Positions 45,027 through 56,299 of a stretch of 64,000 nt of DNA are shown here, in pieces (positions within the stretch are counted from its first letter, which is position 1; every line of letters begins with the position of its first letter). Made by a program: the position numbers and the translations under genes. Below the pieces are notes generated by a model. That model saw only the letters and a list, made by a program, of their open reading frames with translations. It did not search any database and was not told the origin of the DNA. The stretch is from Rhabdophis nuchalis (lineage: Eukaryota; Chordata; Lepidosauria; Squamata; Natricidae), in NCBI GenBank assembly GCA_039707465.1, contig CM077648.1, forward strand, positions 26,291,119-26,355,118, in the 5' to 3' direction.

Positions 45027-46149
45027 CATACAAAAAGACACTGTTAGCCAAGTACCATCTATGAATCAAGGATCAGCCTGACATCTCTGGGAAACCTAAA
45101 AACAAAACATAATGGCCATCATTCTAACCCTCTACCTTTATACTTCATTACATTAGAGGAATCCTACAAATGCATGTAGCTATACAATTCCATAATAGCT
45201 CTTTGTCAAGAGATGAGACTAGTAACAGATAACCATTTTAGTTACCAGTATGTAACTATGCATTATTGCAAATTTATTATGATTGCAGTTATATTATATA
45301 TTTTGTCCATGAATTTGCAGTTGCATACATGGTGGCAGGGTATACTCTACTAATTCTATTCTTGCCATAATAATCTTGTGAGATAGAGAAAGCCACAAGA
45401 GAAAGTGGCGATACCAAATCAACACATGGTCAAGTGGGAACTTGTACATAAGCACAAATGTTGAGAAATGTTCCCTGACTTTCATCACCAGATCTTAAGC
45501 TACAGTTGTACTATATGAAGACATACCTATATTGCTTCTCTCACAGTTTCGGCAAATAGGTTTTCTGCAGTTGGCAGATATTTGATAAGCTATCACATTG
45601 ATTCTACTGAACAAATATCATCTAGAAAGAAAATCAAATGCCTAATTTGTCCATCCTGCATCAAACATAATTGCTTCTGTGATGTGTGATTATTTCTACT
45701 GCGCCACAAAAAATGGATTTTAAAATAATTGCAACTTGCCAATAGCTATTTTCATTGACAAGAAAACTAAAGCACTATTGTTTCAAATCCCTATCAGTAC
45801 TTGATAAACAAACTATGTTAAGGTTTTGTCATATGACTTACACTACTGAAACAGAATGAGAACATGACTCTGATACAAACTTGAATACAGTATGATGAGA
45901 TTAATCATTTAAAGGCTGTAGAATTTACAGCCTATGATTTATTCATGGTGCTTAGAATTACCTTGAACACATATAACAATATAATTGTTTTGGCACATCA
46001 TAGGTAATTCACATTGTTCTGTATAAATGCTTTTAGAACATTAAGTGTATTTTACTTAATTTAGCTATTCTAGTAAAGTTGATGGTAGCAAAAGAGCAAG
46101 GGAAAAGGCCATGTCTTGCATAGATTTTCATTTTTGAATTAAAATGAGT
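45027..46149. other. AT-rich DNA, no gene seen
   Basis: Nothing recognised. Confidence 0.55.
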
Positions 46150-46246
46150 ACTATCTATCTATCTATCCATCCATCCATCCATCCATCCATCCATCCATCC
46201 ATCCATCCATCCATCCATCCATCCATCCATCCATCCATCCATCCAT

Positions 46247-46297
<51 letters not shown>

Positions 46298-46333
46298 TTT
46301 TATTTTATTTGTTCATTAGTTCATTCATTCATT
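46150..46333. repeat. Compound CTAT/CATC/TTTA microsatellite
   Basis: Four CTAT units, then about twenty CATC units, then about fifteen TTTA units, then a degenerate TTCA tract. The plus ORF through it ([11 protein letters not shown]...) is only the repeat translated. Confidence 0.97.
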
Positions 46334-46385
46334 TATGTTTACCTCCACACAAGGGGATAGCTTACAATATTAAAAACAGTGGAAC

Positions 46386-46556
46386 CAGAGGTGGGTTTCT
46401 GCCAGTTTGCCCCGGATCAGGTGAACCAGTAATGGTGGCGGTGAGAGACTCCTCCCACCCTCCCGGATGCTTCTGCGCATGCACAGAAACATTTCACAAG
46501 CAAGCACACATGCGCATAAGCAAACCAGTAGTAAAATAAATTGAAACTCACCACTG
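46386..46556. mobile_element. Non-autonomous hAT-type element
   Basis: Ends are CAGAGGTGGGTTTCTGCC and TTGAAACTCACCACTG, with AAACCAGTAGTAAAA inside. The flanks AGTGGAAC and AGTAAAAT agree at five of eight positions, and all differences are transitions, so this is an aged target-site duplication. Confidence 0.75.
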
Positions 46557-46564
46557 AGTAAAAT

Positions 46565-47079
46565 GCCCTGTGTGTGTGTGTGTGTGATTCAAACTTTTTA
46601 ACTCTATTTCTACTAAGAAGCTCAAATGGTGGTAATAGCCAAGAAAGTATCAACATAGCTTAACTTTATACAGCAGGTGTCCTATGAAGACAGTGGTATT
46701 AACTAATGCATGACTTAGTTATAACTAGATCAGTTATAACTAGATTAAGCTTTTGCACCACACTCAGTCTGGGATAAATATTTGATACTTTGATTCCAAA
46801 CACAATGGACACAAATAACCTACCACAATAGTATACACATACTATACGCATCCAGCATTATTTGTACAGATTCTTTGTCTTTTTTGGATACAGTTCAAAA
46901 TTTTGCAAATTATCTCTCAAGCAATAAATATCTTGGGTGTAAGATACAGCAAATATCTTGGGTGTAAGATACAGTATGTAGATAAAGATTGATAATTCAT
47001 CCATTTTATATTTATCTTATTTATTTCTTTAGCTGATTTATTTGCTTTCTATAGCTAGATTTCAATATTCCTTGGTTGA
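46565..47079. other. No gene seen; short TG microsatellite
   Basis: TG repeat of about nine units at 46570-46587; the rest is unrecognised. Confidence 0.55.
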
Positions 47080-47365
47080 CAGGACCATTGGCCAACCTGC
47101 CTGATTGAATGGACAGAGAGAAACAGCTGGGAGAAGATAACCCTAAGGTAATTCAGCTCCATGCAATGAAAGCCCTAAAGATGATAACCAGTCCCTTGAA
47201 TTGCATCCAGAAACACACTAGCAACCAGTGCAGCTCACAAAACAATGGTGCTACATGTGTTGAATATCCAACACTACCCATGCAAACACATTCTGCGTCA
47301 GCTGAAGTTTCCAAAGGCTTCATGTAGAGGGTATTACAGTAGTCCAGAGAGATACAAAATCCTAT
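47080..47365 (-). mobile_element. Old L2-type LINE fragment, antisense
   Basis: AGCAACCAGTGCAGCTCACA, GTGCTACATGTGTTG, CACATTCTGCGTCAGCTGAA-GTTTCC and TTCATGTAGAGGGTATTACA-GTAGTCCAGAG parallel the antisense of the L2 C-terminal region at 9065-9215. No open frame. Confidence 0.75.
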
Positions 47366-50219
47366 TCTCTATTCCTATAAATAAATTCTTTTCTTGCATG
47401 GTAGGTTTTGTCTTTGAAAACATCAAGCATTATCCCTGAATCCTAAATCAGTCCAAATTATTCTCCCTCTGGTAGAATGATATCCATGATTGCGATAAAG
47501 TTTTCAGACCTGGTCTACACATGAAGGTTCAGTTAAATTATTTGTTGCTGGAAGCCTATTCACAGGAATCTTGTCAATTAATGTTCTGCACCTTCTTAGA
47601 ATTAGATACGGGTTAAGGGCACTCAAAGGGACTTAGTTCTCCCATGGTTACATAGGGATTCTAAGCTTTTTACTCCAGCCCCAGATTCTGCAATTCTTCT
47701 ACAAAAGTGGAATTTTTGCTAAATGAACTATGCAGTTATACAGCTTATTTTTACTTTTACTCTACTCTTAAATTCCCATCCCTTTAGCATTCCTAAAGAC
47801 GTTAATTGGAGTATAATTCACATTTGCAGCACTGGAAATTATTTAATTTGTTGATACAACAGAATCAGTGAAAAACATGATTTCCTCCTACCTTGGAAAT
47901 TTCTTTCAAAATCTGTGTGTTGAAAATGTATTTTTAATTGCCCCAGTTTTAATACTGTCTGCCCATCACCGGAATCATAATTAATTACTTACTTTACTTT
48001 TGTAACATGTCATCTTGCTTTTTCATTTCCTTTATTTCTTAAATTTTCATGGCAGAAATTAAACAAAAAGACTCAGTTCAGAAATATAAATATGCCTGTT
48101 TTTCTTCTTCCTTCTTTTTCTTTGTTCCCCTCCACTCCACATTCTATTACTATGACATAATCAAGCTTCTCCATCAAATGGTTGGGTTTTTGTTGCACTG
48201 GTTTTCCATGTTTTTCCCAAGGCTGCTCCTCCAAAAAACTTCCAAAAACAGTTGAGACAGTCCCCTGCGTTTCCTCAGCTTTGCACCATGTTTGCTCTCC
48301 ACATATATTTACAGCAGGAGCATACAAAGAGTGTTTTAACTGCCCTTTAACATTAGAGTTTAAATAAGGAACCAGGCTTCCACACACATTATTTCCAGAA
48401 AAAGAAATAATCTGCTACTTCATACAGCATACATTTGCATATTTCTATTTCACATTCAGCTTTGTAATGGTAATTTTATATGTTTGGTCCAGTAGCCAGC
48501 AAAAAAGCTCAGTGAGGTTTATGCATGGTCTATATACTATGTAGAAGCAAAGTCTAGAGTTAAAATGACTGAAGGAATTGAATTAGATTTCACTAGGTAC
48601 TTTTAGAATATGTTAGAAAATCCTTTAAATTTCATGGTCTGTTTGTTTTGACTTCTCTGTATTGAAAAGATTTAGTTGTATTGCAGAAGAAAACACACAA
48701 ATCAGTGACACTCAGTAATCAGTGACTGTTCAGTTCCTATATAAATAGTTATTCTTATTAAACTGCAGCCTAGCTTGGCATAATGCACAAAATATGCCCT
48801 ACGTTATGACAGGAGTTTTAGAATAAGTTATAGCTCAACTAAATTTTGTACTCATACAGTAAAGGGAACGACAGTTGTTTTTTAAAACTAACTGAAAAGG
48901 TCCTGAGAAACAGAAAAGATCATACTGCTAGACTTTTGCCATCTTTCTTTCATGATTTTCTTTTTATCCAACATCCAGTAGAAAGAAACAGGAGTGGGGA
49001 GAGCTTTAGTAACAGCTATTGTCTAGTGTGTCAATGGATTTATTGTAATAATAAAGGCAATTCATGTCTATGCATTAAAAGGTAATTATAAAGATGTAGG
49101 CTGGCATACATTAAAATTATACATCTAAAAGAGGAAAAATAGACTGAAATAAAAGTCATAAACAGCACTTAGAGTAGCTCATAATAACATAAATTATATG
49201 TTAGGCAAAAAGTTCCATATTTCATCGGTTATGCAGTCCTGGATTTCCTTTAATTAAACATATGTCTCTCTGTGCTTGTGATGATTATGTAGCTGCAAGA
49301 AAAATTCAATGCTGTGCAAGCACCCTAAAAGTCTGAGTTATAATTTTATAATTTGGTTTTGATGTTCTTCACCCTGATCAAAATCACTTATGCAATGTTA
49401 AAAATGCCTTTCATTGTGATATATTTAAAACAACAGGTGTTCCATGAAATGTGCCTTTTAAGACACAAGCTGGCAAAGTAGATAAGCGACTGGAATTAGT
49501 GAATAAGGTAAATGATGATCCTTTAAATATAAGAAATAAGAATAATTGCGTTGATTCAAGTTGGTCTTAAAAGTGAACTAAGCCTCTGAACGATTCATAG
49601 AAGCAATTTATATCAATGGACACTAGAGCTATCTTGCCTTCGGGCTTTTTATTAATATAAAGAGGAAAAAACATCCACAGGTAGGTCTAAATGTGTGAAT
49701 GAATAGCAGCTTATGCTTATCATCTATTCCCTTAGAATATCAGATCATTTGCTCAAAAGAGCTTTGCAGTAATGTAATGGAAAAAAATAGCATCTTATTT
49801 ACAGCCATATTTCTTTCAGAGATAGGATTTTCTTAGATCTCTTCTGTCTGCTATCATACCTCTTCAGCTTTGCTCTGATTTCACAGCATCCTGCAGCTGT
49901 GGAAATCATTAAGCCATTTGCCAGAAATTTGAAAGAGTGCTATAATTCAACACTGAAAGGAAAAAAAGCCCAATTCCTTCACCGGGTATAGATGAATATA
50001 CAGCATTTGCAAGTTGTAACAGCTAAATAAGTTATAAGCTCAAAAATTCACTTAGCCATAAATCTGTGTATTATGGTTGGTTGCACAGTCACCCAAATCT
50101 TGGAATTTTGGCCTACCTTTCAAGTCTTTCCCAAAGACCTGGGATAGGCAGACAGTCAAATCAATCTTTAGACTGGAAGACAAATAGTATTGATAGTATG
50201 ATTTCATGACTCTATCTAT
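47366..50219. other. Long AT-rich tract, no gene seen
   Basis: Nearly 2.9 kb without a recognised repeat or domain. It could contain conserved non-coding DNA, but sequence alone cannot show this. Confidence 0.55.
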
Positions 50220-50346
50220 AAATTTTAATTTTCAGGGTTTTAAATGGGTTTTTAGCACGGGTTTTAATTTAATTTAATATGTTTTTAATAGTGTATATTG
50301 TCTTTTGTTATGGTTTTAATAATGCCTGTGCGCCGCCCTGAGTCCT

Positions 50347-51432
50347 AACAAGGTTTTGGGGTAGAGTACCATCTATACGCTGACGACACCCAGCTGTATA
50401 TATCTACCCCAGACCACCCCAACGATGCCGTAGCGGTGATGTGCCAGTGCCTGGAAGCCGTGCGGATCTGGATGGGAAGTAACGGACTCAAGCTCAACCC
50501 GACCAAGACCGAGTGGTTGTGGTTTCCGGCTGCCCGATTCAACCAGCTCACTCCATCGCTGGCCATAGGGGGCGAACATCTTGCCCCTGTGAATGGGGCG
50601 CGCAATTTGGGTGTCCTCCTGGATACCCGGCTGTCAATGGAAGATCAGGTGACAGCCGTGGCCAGGAGGGCGTTTTACCAGGTTCGCCTGGTACGCCAAT
50701 TGCGCCCCCTATTGGATCGGGACGCCCTTCGCACAGTCACTCATGCCCTCGTGACATCCCGACTGGACTATTGCAACTCTCTCTACATGGGGCTTCCCTT
50801 GAGGTGCACCCGGAGACTTCAGCTAGTCCAGAATGCAGCCGCGCGAGCAATTATGGGTACCACAAGGTACACCCATGTAACACCGCTCTTGCGCGAGCTG
50901 CACTGGCTGCCTGTCGTCTTCCGGGTGCGCTTCAAGATATTAATTATCATCTTTAAAGCGCTCCATGGCTCGGGACCTAGCTACTTGCGGGATCGGATCC
51001 TGCCTCATACATCCTCACGACCGATTCGCTCCCACAGAGAGGGACTTCTCCGGGTGCCGTCCACTAGACTTTGTCAGCGGGCGACACCCAGGGGAAGGGC
51101 TCTCTCTGTGGCGGGCCCAGCCCTCTGGAACGACCTCCCTCCCGATATTAGGACCACCACGGACCTCCGCTCCTTCCGTCTTAAATTGAAAACACACTTT
51201 TTCTGCCTTGCCGGCCTGGGATAGCTACTCCTCTGTTTTTAGGGATTTTTGGGGATTTTTAGTTAGATGGTTTTAATGGGTATTTTAGCACAGGTTACTT
51301 AATTTAATTTATTTTTAATGAAATATGTATATAGCCATTGTTCTTATTTCTCCTGTGCACCGCCCCGAGTCCCTGTGGGGAGAGGGTGCGGTTTATAAGA
51401 AATAAAATTATTATTATTATTATTATTATTAT
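50347..51432 (+). mobile_element. Young L2-type LINE, 5'-truncated at RT motif C
   Basis: Coding sequence begins mid-RT at QGFGVEYHLYADDTQLYIST (50349 on), with intact YADD. It is open through LKLNPTKTEWLWFPAARFNQ, NLGVLLDTRLSMEDQVTAVA, TSRLDYCNSLYMGLPLRCTR, HVTPLLRELHWLPVVF and SVAGPALWNDLPPDIRTTTD to AGLG and a stop at 51222-51224. That is about 290 uninterrupted codons. The 3' UTR hairpin CCCGAGTCCCTGTGGGGAG is followed by an ATT microsatellite (51411-51433). Inserted within another L2 tail. Young, but dead on arrival because it is 5'-truncated. Confidence 0.95.
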
Positions 51433-51433
51433 T
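51411..51433. repeat. ATT microsatellite tail of L2 copy
   Basis: About seven ATT units at the L2 3' end. Confidence 0.95.
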
Positions 51434-51860
51434 AAGGAGAAGGGCGGGGTATAAATTCGAAAAAATAAAATAAAAAATAAATAAAAAATAAAATAAAATA
51501 AATAAAAATCCATTTTCTATCTGATGCTATTTTCGATGAAGCACCAACTCTTGATCACCATATATTAGCAAAACCTGACTGTTGAAGAATCTGAATTATG
51601 AAAAAGTACACTTATTCTTCTCTCTGAAAAGCAGCTCAGTCTACTGCACAGATAGTTGAGGGGCAGGAAGAGGGTTTCCATTTCAAGAGTGATCAAATCT
51701 TATGATTTGGACCTATTTCAGTCAGGTTTTAAGGTAGGATACAGTATGGAGCTAACATTGATAGCACTTTTGAATAACTTCTGGCAGGCTGGAAAAGGGT
51801 TAGTATAAACTCCTGGTCCTTCTTAATATTTCAGTGGCTTTCAAAATCATCAGTCATCAT

Positions 51861-52056
51861 CAGTGATGGGTTCCTAACAGTTCAGACCAGTTCGGCCGAA
51901 CCAGTAGTAATTTGGGGCCTGGGTTGCTGGAACCAGCAGCAACCCCGGCCTGCCAACTCCCCCCCTCCAAAACCATTTTTGGCGGCGCCAGAACTGGTTC
52001 TCTCCTGTGCATGCCCAGAGCAAACCGGCAGTAGTGACCACCGGAACCCACCCCTG
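51861..52056. mobile_element. Non-autonomous hAT-type element inside old L2
   Basis: Ends are CAGTGATGGGTTCCTAAC and CCGGAACCCACCCCTG, with GGCCGAACCAGTAGTAATTTG inside, as in 18176-18504. The flanks GTCATCAT and CCATAATC match only with a one-base shift, so the target-site duplication is weak. Confidence 0.75.
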
Positions 52057-52555
52057 CCATAATCAATTTCTGTACCAGCTAAATATATTGAAGTAGAGGC
52101 CATGATTCTTCAATATTTCTTCTCTTTTCCTCTAGGTAGGGTCCAGAAGGGGTTCTGTTTATGGAGTGTCATAGGGCTTAAATTTTTCCCCACTTCTATT
52201 TAACACCTACTTGAAACTGCTAAGTGAGATAATCAGTAAATGGATTAAGTATCATTTGTATGTTGATGATGGTCAGTTATATATCTCTGCCTTGGCCTTC
52301 CAAGTGATGCCATTGGGATGTTTTCTCAGTGCCTGGATATTGTGTAGGTCTTGATGGGGAAGAACTGGCTTTGGTTCAAGTGTGATGGGACTGAGTGGCT
52401 ATGGACTTTATGGTCACATTTATCTAGTGATTTTCCATAATTAACTCTGGAAGACGTAAAGCTCTCCCTGCCAGAGTTGGTATGCAACCTAAAGGATTTG
52501 CTGGACAAAGACCCCAGAATCACATTAAGAGATGAGATGGGCAATATAAAATTAT

Positions 52556-52611
52556 AATGGATGGGTGGATGGGTGGGCGGGTGGGTGGGTAGGTAGGTAG
52601 GTAGATGATAG
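52556..52611. repeat. GGTG/GTAG microsatellite
   Basis: GATG, GGTG and GTAG tetranucleotide units within the old L2. Confidence 0.95.
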
Positions 52612-53352
52612 ATAAAATAAATGCCCCAATTGATTATTATAATACATTCTACATGGGGCTCTGAAGGACAATCAAAAGCTTCAGCTGATCCAGAATATAG
52701 TGGCATGAATAGTATGTCCACAATACACCCAAGTAACACTCTACCTGAGCTGAAATGGTTTCCAAGGGGCTTCTGGGTGCAACTGAAGGTACTGGTTGTC
52801 TAAAGCTCTACATGGACAGAACCAGGTTAGTTGCAGGACCTCCTATTTTCAATGGTTTCTGCCTATTCAGGTCCATTGATGGATCCTGGAAAGCATGGCT
52901 CCTCTGTCACAGTCTCTCTGTAGAACAATCTTGTTCCTTAGACATGGACAGTCCCAGCCATGTTGCCATTCTGACAAGCCCTAAAGACCTGCTATTTCCT
53001 GTGGCACAGGAGTACAAATTCAAATGGAATTTGAATTGATACATTCAAATGCTGTGGCTGACTTGATCCAGTTTCTTTTTAATGGATGTGTATAGTATAT
53101 TTTTTAATTCTATTTACCACTCAGATCTCCTTGGGTAGCTTAGCAGCTATATACATTTGATAATTAGATAAACTCTTATAAAGGGTTCTCCACAAACAGC
53201 ATATAACGTATTTATCGGCGTATAACACGCACAGGCGTATAACACGCACCTTCATTTTAAGAGGGAAATTTCAGGAAAAAAATTTAAATTTCAAATAAAG
53301 AACTTTGAACTCCCGGCAAATTAATTTCTCCACAGGCCACATTACCCTGATT

Positions 53353-53948
53353 CAGTGGCGTAGCGTGGGTTGTCAGCACCCGGGGCAAGGCAAGTAATTT
53401 GCGCCCCCTAACTTGCAGACTCATCCATTTTAATAAGCGCCTCTTTTCTTCCTTCCTTCCTTCCTCTCCCTCGCTCGTTTCTCTCTCTCACTCCCCCCCC
53501 CTCAACACACATCCCCGCATCCCCTTCTCCCATTTACATTCAAATGAACCAGCTGCGCGCAAGGAGGACCAGACCGCTGCTCATTCATTCAGCAGAACGC
53601 GCGCCAGGGAAGGAAAAGAAGAAGAAGAAAAAAGTCGCCGGCAAACTCCGCCAGCCTTTCCCGTGTGCGGGAGCCGGCTTGGGATATTTTACGGGGAGGG
53701 TGAAGACGAGGGGGGGGGAGAATAGGCAGGGAGGCAAGGCTGCCCACCCCGCGACCTCTTTCGCTTAAGAGTGGCGGCGTGGCCCCGAGAGGCGGTGGGG
53801 TGGAGGAGAAGGGGAGGAGGGTGTGTTTGTGTGTGTGTGTGTGAGCCCGGACTGGGGGGGGGGAGTGAGTTACCTTTGCCCGACGCATCCGAACCCCGCA
53901 GTGTTAGCTGCCCGGTGCGGCCCCTGCACCCCCCACGCTACGCCTCTG
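53353..53948. mobile_element. Nested hAT-type element with exact 8-bp target-site duplication
   Basis: Ends are CAGTGGCGTAGCGTGGG and CCCACGCTACGCCTCTG. The exact repeat CCCTGATT is at 53345-53352 and 53949-53956. It inserted into the larger TA-flanked element. GC-rich with a GT microsatellite (53822-53842). ORFs on both strands have no domain. Confidence 0.93.
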
Positions 53949-54415
53949 CCCTGATTCTACCGATTTCTTGGGGAAAAGGTGCAGAGCAGGCAGAGAAACG
54001 GTGAGGGGGGTGGGTGGAAAGGAGCGATCCAAGGCCACATAGGAAAAGCCCCTGCCACCAGCTTCCTGGGAAAGCAACTCACCCACCCTTCCTTCTTTCC
54101 CTCCCTCCTCTCTTCCACCATATTACCAGGGTTTGGCAAGGGGTGAGGCGGGGAGGGGAGCAGCAGCAGCAGAGCCACCTGCTTGGGCACGAGAGCGACA
54201 AGATCGCTTGACTGCTTACCGTCCAGCTCCCACGCTGCTGGTGCCGGGGGAGGAGAGATGCTTCCCCGTTCCCCTTGGCAACCAGGCCCTCCACTTCTGG
54301 CGCCTCCTCCTCCTCCCGCCAAGAGGTGGACGGCGGCTCTTTCACCCGCAGCAAGAAATGGGCATCCGCCCTCCGTGGACTGCCACCACCTCTCCCGGAG
54401 ACGGCGTCTCCGCGC

Positions 54416-54895
54416 GGCTGTGGAGGGTTTCCTCCTTCCCCCTCTCTCTTTCCCCTCTGTGTGTCTGTTAGACTCTGATTCCCCCCCCCGGTCTTTCTAC
54501 AGACACACAGAGTGGAAGAGACAGAGGGGGAAGGAGGAAACCCTCCACAGCCGCGCGGAGACGGCGTGGAGTTTCCGCGCGGCTGTGGAGGGTTTCCTCC
54601 TTCCCCCTCTCTCTTTCCCCTCTGTGTGTCTGTAGAAAGACGGGGGGAGGGAATCAGAGTCTAACAGACACACAGAGGGGAAGAGACAGAGGGGGAAGGA
54701 GGAAACCCTCCACAGCCGCGTGGAGACTCCACGCCGTCTCCGCGCAGCTGTGGAGAGTTTCCTCCTTCCCCCTCTGTCTCTTCCCCTCTGTGTGTCTGTT
54801 AGACTCTGATTCCCTCCCCCCCGTCTTTCTCTCGCTCTGGGCAGAGAGCGAGAGAAAGACGGGGGGGAGGGAATCAGAGTCTAACAGACACACAG
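54416..54895. repeat. Six-module alternating inverted repeat
   Basis: A module of the form CTGTGGAGGGTTTCCTCCTT-CCCCCTCTCTC...CTCTGTGTGTCTGT(TAG)ACTCTGATTCCC alternates in orientation: forward 54416-54489, reverse 54499-54562, forward 54571-54640, reverse 54648-54720, forward 54747-54824, reverse 54843-54893 (the last truncated). Adjacent modules are near-perfect reverse complements, so the block can fold into several competing long hairpins. Confidence 0.85.
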
Positions 54896-55035
54896 CAGGA
54901 CCTCGCGGATGACCCGGCATAATAATATCGGCGTATAACGCGCATATCGGCGTATAACGCGCATACATCATTTGCCCCCTATTTTCAGGGGGGGAAAGTG
55001 CGTGTTATACGCCGATAAATACGGTATGTGTGAAT

Positions 55036-55157
55036 CAGTGGTGGGTTTCCATTTTTTTTACTACTTGTTTTCATGTGTGTGTGTGTAGGCGGAGCCTTCC
55101 CCCGTCGCCACTTCCGGTTCGCCTGCTCTGGGTTGAACCAGCAGAAACCCACCTTTG
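55036..55157. mobile_element. Non-autonomous hAT-type element
   Basis: Ends are CAGTGGTGGGTTTCC and GAAACCCACCTTTG, with a GT microsatellite inside. The flanks GTGTGAAT and ATGTAAAT agree at six of eight positions, with both differences transitions. It lies ten bases from the end of the TA-flanked element. Confidence 0.78.
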
Positions 55158-55165
55158 ATGTAAAT

Positions 55166-56146
55166 ACATTTCCATTTCTGATTTCCCATCATTATAGCCC
55201 TCAAAGGGCTGTGTAGATGACACAGGACTGAGTCTGCAGTGACTGATTCAAGAGCTGAATGCTGGGAAATGCACAACAACATAAATGGGTAAAACAATCA
55301 AATGACCAGGCACTAAGGATGATGGGTAAGGACCCTGTTAGACTCAGACCAGAGCAAAATAAGTTTACTGGTGTTACTAAAAATTTAACTGAAGAACAAT
55401 CAACAAAAACAATTGATTCATGCAATAAGAAACAAATTACTGATGGAAGAGATAAGAAAATTTTAAAAAATTACACGAGGAAAAAAAGAAAATGAAAAGA
55501 ATTACATTCACAATTAAAAATCTTTATTGGACATAGGCAATGAGTCAGTAGTGGCTTCAGTACAACTCAGTTCTAATTGTAGAAAAACTACAAAAGCTGA
55601 TTCACTAAAATGATTAAACCATGAACTATGATTTACAAACTATGATACATGAGATCACTTAATATGTTGAGGGAAAAATATAGAAAGTCTTTTTATAGCT
55701 TAATACAATATTGAATACAGCTTGAATCTCAATGAAGCCTGAAATGGAATTAAGTTTATAGAATTGCATGGCCTATAGCATTTGGACTGAGAGGTGATAA
55801 CAATTCAGTACAGCTCATGAAGTTAATGGAACTGAAATTTAACAAGAAGGAATTATTGGTTCAATGAAGATTCTCTGGTCATATTTGTCCAATGGACCAA
55901 CATAAAATCAGCCTTGGCAAAACACTGCATAGTGTTCAGGGTTTAGTCATATGTACTAGGACTGTGCAGTATTTTATATTTGATTCCAAAATATGCTGTG
56001 GAGTACTTGGAAATAGAAATGTAATGCCTGCCTATAACACTTTAAAGCATCTGTGTCTTTTTATGAAATCAAGTGGCAATTGCATAAGAAAGCACTAGGT
56101 CCTGAGGAAAAAGCAAAAGCAACAGATTTAAATAGTTGCTCATATT
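55166..56146. other. AT-rich DNA, no gene seen
   Basis: Nothing recognised; the plus ORF 55259-55495 has no domain. Confidence 0.55.
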
Positions 56147-56154
56147 CCTTTGCT

Positions 56155-56291
56155 CAAGGGGTGAAATTCGAGCGGTTCGATCGGACACCCCCACCCTGAC
56201 ATCATCATGGCCCATTTTTTATGTTCTGCGCATGCACGGAAGGTTATAACATTTGCGAACCGGTAGTGAAGGTAAGTTGATTTCACCCCTG
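56155..56291 (+). mobile_element. Non-autonomous hAT-type element
   Basis: Ends are AAGGGGTGAAATTCG and TTGATTTCACCCCTG. The flanks CTTTGCTC and CTTTGTTC agree at seven of eight. The right half (GCGAACCGGTAGTGAAGGTA-AGTTG) supplies the empty-site sequence for the insertion at 27341-27760. Confidence 0.8.
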
Positions 56292-56299
56292 CTTTGTTC

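Larger units (their letters stand above)
50220..51480 (+). mobile_element. L2 3' tail split by a second L2 insertion
   Basis: 50220-50346 is an L2 3' UTR (GTTTTTAGCACGGGTTTTAA ... CGCCGCCCTGAGTCCT) and 51433-51480 continues its terminal hairpin (GGAGAAGGGCGGGGTATAAA-TTC). The halves join into the usual CCCTGAGTCC(N)GGAGAAGGGCGG end once the 50347-51432 insert is removed. A short TAA-like duplication may flank the insert. No coding sequence of the outer copy remains. Confidence 0.8.
51640..53160 (+). mobile_element. Old L2-type LINE, interrupted
   Basis: The order of degenerate L2 landmarks is preserved: TCAGGTTTTAAGGTAGGATA-CAGTATGGAG (RT 'QSGFRPGYSME'), TATGTTGATGATGGTCAGTT-ATATATC (YVDD), AATTGATTATTATAATACAT-TCTACATGGGGCT ('LDYCNxxYMGL'), CTTCAGCTGATCCAGAATAT and GAGCTGAAATGGTTTCC. 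No long frame survives. A hAT element (51861-52056) and a GGTG/GTAG microsatellite (52556-52611) interrupt it. Confidence 0.82.
53206..55024. mobile_element. TA-flanked inverted-repeat element, 'CGTATTTATCGGCGTATAACACGCAC' family, with nested hAT
   Basis: The left end ACGTATTTATCGGCGTATAA and the right end, reverse complement CCGTATTTATCGGCGTATAA, are near-identical inverted repeats. They continue into CACGCAC, with TA on both sides (53204-53205, 55025-55026). Subterminal copies of GGCGTATAAC(A/G)CGC lie at 53231-53247 and 54928-54963. Total 1.82 kb, about 1.2 kb without the nested hAT. The interior is GC-rich with an extended palindrome. No transposase is recognised. TA duplication suggests a Tc1/mariner-type transposase supplied elsewhere. 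Confidence 0.82.

Noticed and set aside
44676..45047. ORFs on both strands near 44.7-45.0 kb
   Set aside because: Contained in a hAT element with perfect inverted ends and exact 8-bp duplication.
46144..46539. 131-codon plus ORF of IHPSIHPS repeats
   Set aside because: Translation of CATC and TTTA microsatellites.
53399..54971. Several overlapping ORFs as exons of a CpG-island gene
   Set aside because: They lie inside inverted-repeat transposons, overlap on both strands and have no domain or splice support.
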